DNA from: Dehalococcoidales bacterium
Lineage (GTDB): Bacteria > Chloroflexota > Dehalococcoidia > Dehalococcoidales > Fen-1064
Assembly: GCA_028713395.1 (NCBI GenBank)
Contig: JAQTOJ010000087.1
Span: forward strand, 1 to 7,628
Direction: 5' to 3'
DNA: 7,628 bases
The notes under the pieces were generated by a model. The model was not told the origin of the DNA. It worked only from the letters and a program-made list of their open reading frames with translations, and searched no databases. Both the position numbers and the translations under genes were made by a program. Shown piece by piece: positions 5,252-7,628 of the stretch (positions are counted from its first letter, which is position 1; each line of letters starts with the position of its first letter).

Positions 5252-6436
5252 CTTTAACAGCTTCACCACTCTATCCAGAATCTGGTCCGCGACCTCACGC
5301 TTGGTCATTAACGGTAAGGCTTCCGGCTTGCCGTCTTTAGAGATGATGGTGACCTCGTTGGTATCCGTGCCGAAGCCGCTGCCTTCTTTGGTGACGTCAT
5401 TTGCCACAATCAAATCCAGGTTTGTCTTATAGAGTTTTTCGCGGGCATTATCCACCAGGTTCTGCGTTTCGGCCTTGAAGCCGACCTTGATGAATTTCCC
5501 GTCTTTTATCTCAGACAAAATATCCGGGGCTTTGACCAGTTCCAGCGCCAGGCCGGCGTCACTTTTCTTGATTTTCTGCGCGGCGGTATTTTTTGGAATA
5601 AAATCGGCGCCGGCAGCGGACATCACGAGCACATCGGCTTTTTGGGTGGCTTTAACCACCTCGTCGCGGAGCTGCACAACACTCTTGATCTTGACGATGT
5701 TCACGCCCACGGGGTCGGGTAAAGCAGTGGGGGCAGTAATCAATGTTACCTGCGCGCCTCTATCGCGGGCGGCTTCCGCCACGGCGTAACCCATTTTGCC
5801 GGAGCTGCGGTTGCTGATGAAACGCACAGGGTCGATGGCTTCCTGGGTGCCCCCGGCGGTGACTACGATCTTTTTCCCTTTAAAGTCTCCATTTTGACCG
5901 AGGGTCATCTCGATCGTGCCCATCATAATAGCGGTATCCGGCAGGCGTCCGTAACCGAGCGCGCCGGAGGCCAGTCTACCGTGAGCGGCAGGGATGATGG
6001 TGAAGCCGCGTTTTTTCAGCGTTTCTAAATTTTCTACCGTGGCGGGATTGGTATACATATTATGATGCATCGCAGGGCATACGATAACCGGCGCCCGCGT
6101 CGCCAGCACGACGCTGGTCAACATGTCGTCTGCAATGCCGGTGGCAAATTTGGCGATGATGTTGGCGGTGGCTGGCGCGATTACCATCAGATCGGCGGCG
6201 TCTGCTAGTTTGATGTGGGCGATGTCATGAGAAGCACGCGGCCCGAACATTTCCGTCACGACGGTATTTCCGGTTAAAGCTTCAAATGTAGTTGGCGTTA
6301 CAAATTCGGTAGCGGATTTGGTCATAACTACATGAACATCCGCACCGGACTGGGTGAGTTTGCTGGCCAGATCAGCCACTTTATAGACGGCAATTCCGCC
6401 GGTTACTCCGAGGACGATGATTTTCTTTTTTAACAT
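5249..6436 (-). CDS. coaBC: Bifunctional phosphopantothenoylcysteine decarboxylase / phosphopantothenate-cysteine ligase
   Basis: A 395-residue fusion catalysing the second and third steps of coenzyme A synthesis: CoaB (C-terminal) joins 4'-phosphopantothenate to cysteine using a nucleotide triphosphate, and CoaC (N-terminal, FMN) decarboxylates the product to 4'-phosphopantetheine. CoaC spans about 1-180: GVTGGIAVYK (10-19), HIKLADAADL with the expected catalytic His74, APATANIIAK (87-96), CPAMHHNMY (120-128). CoaB spans about 185-395: VVTAGGTQEAIDPVRFISNR (191-210), SSGKMG, AAGADF (274-279), KIKK (288-291). Start ATG 6436 is preferred over the in-frame TTG at 6475 because AGGAGG (6450-6445) precedes it by 8 bases and the upstream codons lie in a palindromic repeat. 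Oddity: positions matching E. coli CoaC Asn125 and Cys158 are His124 and Ser157. It follows coaX by 98 bases and is probably co-transcribed with it. Confidence 0.95.
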   Translation of the reverse strand: MLKKKIIVLGVTGGIAVYKVADLASKLTQSGADVHVVMTKSATEFVTPTTFEALTGNTVVTEMFGPRASHDIAHIKLADAADLMVIAPATANIIAKFATGIADDMLTSVVLATRAPVIVCPAMHHNMYTNPATVENLETLKKRGFTIIPAAHGRLASGALGYGRLPDTAIMMGTIEMTLGQNGDFKGKKIVVTAGGTQEAIDPVRFISNRSSGKMGYAVAEAARDRGAQVTLITAPTALPDPVGVNIVKIKSVVQLRDEVVKATQKADVLVMSAAGADFIPKNTAAQKIKKSDAGLALELVKAPDILSEIKDGKFIKVGFKAETQNLVDNAREKLYKTNLDLIVANDVTKEGSGFGTDTNEVTIISKDGKPEALPLMTKREVADQILDRVVKLLK

Positions 6437-6461
6437 TTGGGGTGCCTCCTGTGAATTCGAC

Positions 6462-6484
6462 GGGACGGGTTTCAAACCCGCCCT
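6462..6484. repeat. GC-rich palindrome between coaX and coaBC
   Basis: CGGGTTT (6466-6472) and AAACCCG (6474-6480) are perfect inverted arms around one C, extended past an A/C mismatch by GGG (6462-6464) with CCC (6481-6483), the outer pairs being two G-C and one direct G-C. The pattern GGGCGGGTTTGAAACCCG, as read on the - strand, resembles palindromes I recall from many environmental genomes. It sits just upstream of the coaBC ribosome-binding site and has no U-tract, so it is listed as a repeat rather than a terminator. Confidence 0.5.
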
Positions 6485-6502
6485 TACGGTGGCATATCAT
6501 GG

Positions 6503-6522
6503 ATCCCAGCCTTCGCTGGGAT
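6503..6522. repeat. 8-bp hairpin repeat between coaX and coaBC
   Basis: ATCCCAGC (6503-6510), loop CTTC, and GCTGGGAT (6515-6522) form a perfect stem. The unit GGATCCCAGCCTTCGCTGGG, followed by ATGACA, has the look of the widespread family of dispersed hairpins with a GGATTCCC...GGGAATGACA pattern. It lies directly next to the second palindrome, forming a compact block of inverted repeats in the 98-base spacer. Confidence 0.5.
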
Positions 6523-6538
6523 GACACTACGGTGTCAT
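6521..6538. repeat. 7-bp inverted repeat overlapping the coaX stop codon
   Basis: ATGACAC (6521-6527), TACG, and GTGTCAT (6532-6538) form a perfect 7-bp stem that contains the coaX TGA stop (6537-6535) in its right arm. It overlaps the neighbouring hairpin by two bases, so only one may fold at a time. No U-tract follows on the - strand, so termination of coaX here is unlikely and read-through into coaBC is expected. Confidence 0.42.
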
Positions 6539-7299
6539 TTATTCATCTGGTAAATCATGCGCAAACCGACGAGCGTGATATCCGGGTTAACGACGTTAAA
6601 AATGTCTGTTTCTTTGGCAAAGATGGCGCCAAAGCCGCCGGTGGCCACGATGGTGGCTTTTTGTCCGAGTTCCGCTTCCATACGCCTCACAATACCCTCG
6701 ACCAGCCCGGCGTAACCGAACATGATGCCGGATTGCATGGCGGCGATGGTATTCGTGCCGATGGCTTTCTGGGGATGGACGAACTGGATGCGCGGCAACG
6801 CCGCGGTACGGGAGAACAGGGCTTCGGCGGCGGTCATCGGGCCGGGAGCGACGACACCGCCGATAAAATCGCCTTCTTTGGAGATAGTATCGAACGTGGT
6901 AGCCGTGCCCAGGTCGACGACGATAGTCGGCCCGCCGTAGAGTTTATAACCGGCAACGGTGTTGACGATGCGGTCGGCGCCCACTTCACGCGGGTTATCC
7001 ATGCGGATCTTGACGCCGGTTTTGACCCCGGCGCCCACGACCAACGGTTTGATATTGAAATAATCTTCCAATAACTCAACGAAAATGGGGATCAACGGCG
7101 GGACGGTGCTGCAGAGGGCGACTTCGGTGACGTCAGTGATTTCAATTTTTTTGAATTTCAGCAGAGTCATGATGGTCGCTGCATACTCGTCGGGCATTTT
7201 ATGAATGTCGGTTTCGAGCCGCCAGGTAGAACGGATAGAATCGCCTTCAAAGGCGCCGATAGTAACGTTGGTGTTACCGATATCGATAGCTAAGAACAT
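6535..7299 (-). CDS. coaX: Type III pantothenate kinase
   Basis: A 254-residue cytoplasmic enzyme that phosphorylates pantothenate, the first committed step of coenzyme A synthesis. It belongs to the ASKHA fold: phosphate-1 motif DIGNTN (6-11), DNPREVGADR (101-110) with the catalytic Asp109, phosphate-2 motif DLGTATTFD (129-137), GGVVAPGP (147-154) and adenosine motif ATGGFG (219-224). Length matches the CoaX family (about 255). Type III enzymes use ATP poorly, need a monovalent cation and are not feedback-inhibited by CoA, unlike CoaA. The start ATG is preceded by AGGAGG (7310-7305), 5 bases away. It leads the coaX-coaBC pair, so three consecutive CoA steps are encoded together. A promoter is predicted at 7399-7371. 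Confidence 0.96.
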   Translation of the reverse strand: MFLAIDIGNTNVTIGAFEGDSIRSTWRLETDIHKMPDEYAATIMTLLKFKKIEITDVTEVALCSTVPPLIPIFVELLEDYFNIKPLVVGAGVKTGVKIRMDNPREVGADRIVNTVAGYKLYGGPTIVVDLGTATTFDTISKEGDFIGGVVAPGPMTAAEALFSRTAALPRIQFVHPQKAIGTNTIAAMQSGIMFGYAGLVEGIVRRMEAELGQKATIVATGGFGAIFAKETDIFNVVNPDITLVGLRMIYQMNK

Positions 7300-7340
7300 C
7301 GTTCCCTCCTTAAGGTAGAGACTATTTCTTTGCCGGCAAT

Positions 7341-7359
7341 ATTAATTTATAAAATTAAT
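7341..7359. repeat. AT-rich palindrome in the coaX 5' untranslated region
   Basis: ATTAATTT (7341-7348), ATA, and AAATTAAT (7352-7359) are perfect 8-base inverted arms. It falls just after the predicted coaX transcription start and about 30 bases before the ribosome-binding site. All pairs are A-T, so RNA folding would be weak; it could equally be a protein-binding dyad or chance in an AT-rich spacer. Confidence 0.4.
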
Positions 7360-7370
7360 CGCCTATTCCC

Positions 7371-7399
7371 AGTGTATCAAGCGAAATGATTATGGTCAA
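7371..7399 (-). promoter_or_regulatory. Candidate promoter of coaX-coaBC
   Basis: On the - strand, TTGACC (7399-7394, five of six) is followed by a 17-bp spacer and TACACT (7376-7371, four of six). The predicted start near 7364 would give an untranslated leader of about 65 bases. It lies in the 121-base gap after the upstream hydrolase gene. The weaker -10 makes this a moderate call. Confidence 0.52.
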
Positions 7400-7420
7400 C
7401 TGGTGAGATTACCTAACGAT

Positions 7421-7628
7421 TTATAGAATTATCTCCAGCCCTTCATAACCCAGCATGATGGTGGTGTTGAGTTCGGCGGAAATTTCCCGCAAACCGAGCG
7501 CCCGTTCCATTTCTTCCTCACGGTTGGGGAACATGTGGGTGGTTACGACCTTGGGCAGATAACCCTTCATTTTATGAAACGAACGCAATTCCGCTTTGAG
7601 CAAGGCGGGAGAGAGATGGTGCATTTCC
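7421..7628 (-). CDS. Metallo-beta-lactamase-fold hydrolase, C-terminal fragment (partial)
   Basis: The frame is open to the right edge of the window, and the last 68 codons end at TAA (7423-7421). HLSPALLKAELRSF (3-16 after the visible Met), LPKVVTTHMFPNREEEMERAL (about 23-43) and the closing TIMLGYEGLEIIL match the C-terminus of MBL-fold hydrolases of the RNase Z / class II phosphodiesterase type, where the His after the strand (TTH) is commonly a metal ligand. The HxHxDH signature would lie outside the window, so substrate cannot be assigned. The internal ATG at 7624 is not taken as the start because the frame continues upstream and 67 residues would be too short for the fold. Confidence 0.6.
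   Translation of the reverse strand, partial: EMHHLSPALLKAELRSFHKMKGYLPKVVTTHMFPNREEEMERALGLREISAELNTTIMLGYEGLEIIL

Noticed and set aside
6437..6475. Extended coaBC start at TTG 6475
   Set aside because: The extra 13 residues are encoded by the palindromic repeat, and a perfect AGGAGG precedes the ATG at 6436, where the family normally begins.
6442..7074. 210-residue + strand open frame opposite coaX
   Set aside because: It is antisense to coaX with low-complexity Gly/Asp/His-rich composition and no ribosome-binding site or recognisable domain.

Overview
The window looks like a chromosomal segment of a moderately GC-rich free-living bacterium, most plausibly Chloroflexota of the Dehalococcoidia type. 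That placement is an inference from gene content and protein style, not a database result. Strong Shine-Dalgarno sites, a class III pantothenate kinase, a fused CoaBC and sigma70-like promoters show that it is bacterial. No phage, IS or CRISPR structure is visible.

Left part (1-2134, + strand): the zinc-binding C-terminal end of SecA is followed at once by a near-consensus promoter whose -10 and start region lie inside a perfect 12-bp-arm palindrome. It drives a run of four tightly packed genes: a MerR/excisionase-type HTH antitoxin with a VapB-like tail, a PIN-domain (VapC-family) toxin, a stand-alone 8-kDa/helix-hairpin-helix domain like the N-terminus of DNA polymerase X, and an unrecognised 235-residue helical protein. 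The first two form an autoregulated type II toxin-antitoxin module; whether the last two belong to it is open.

Right part (2253-7628, - strand): transcription runs right to left through the end of a metallo-beta-lactamase-fold hydrolase, coaX (pantothenate kinase III), coaBC (next two steps of coenzyme A synthesis) and valS (valyl-tRNA synthetase). The + and - gene sets converge on an AT-rich inverted repeat made of 7-bp units (2143-2250).

The main discovery is between coaBC and valS. On the - strand there is a promoter (5143-5115), a 12-codon leader ORF with three consecutive valine codons (5092-5054), a segment able to form an antiterminator, and a 16-bp perfect terminator hairpin (5034-5000), all upstream of valS. 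The geometry fits classical ribosome-mediated transcription attenuation: scarce charged tRNA-Val stalls the ribosome on GUC-GUC-GUU, the antiterminator forms and valS is transcribed; with ample Val-tRNA the ribosome reaches the stop codon, covers the antiterminator and transcription ends. This would be autogenous control of the synthetase by its own product.

The intergenic spaces also carry three degenerate heptanucleotide arrays and several palindromes that resemble dispersed repeats.
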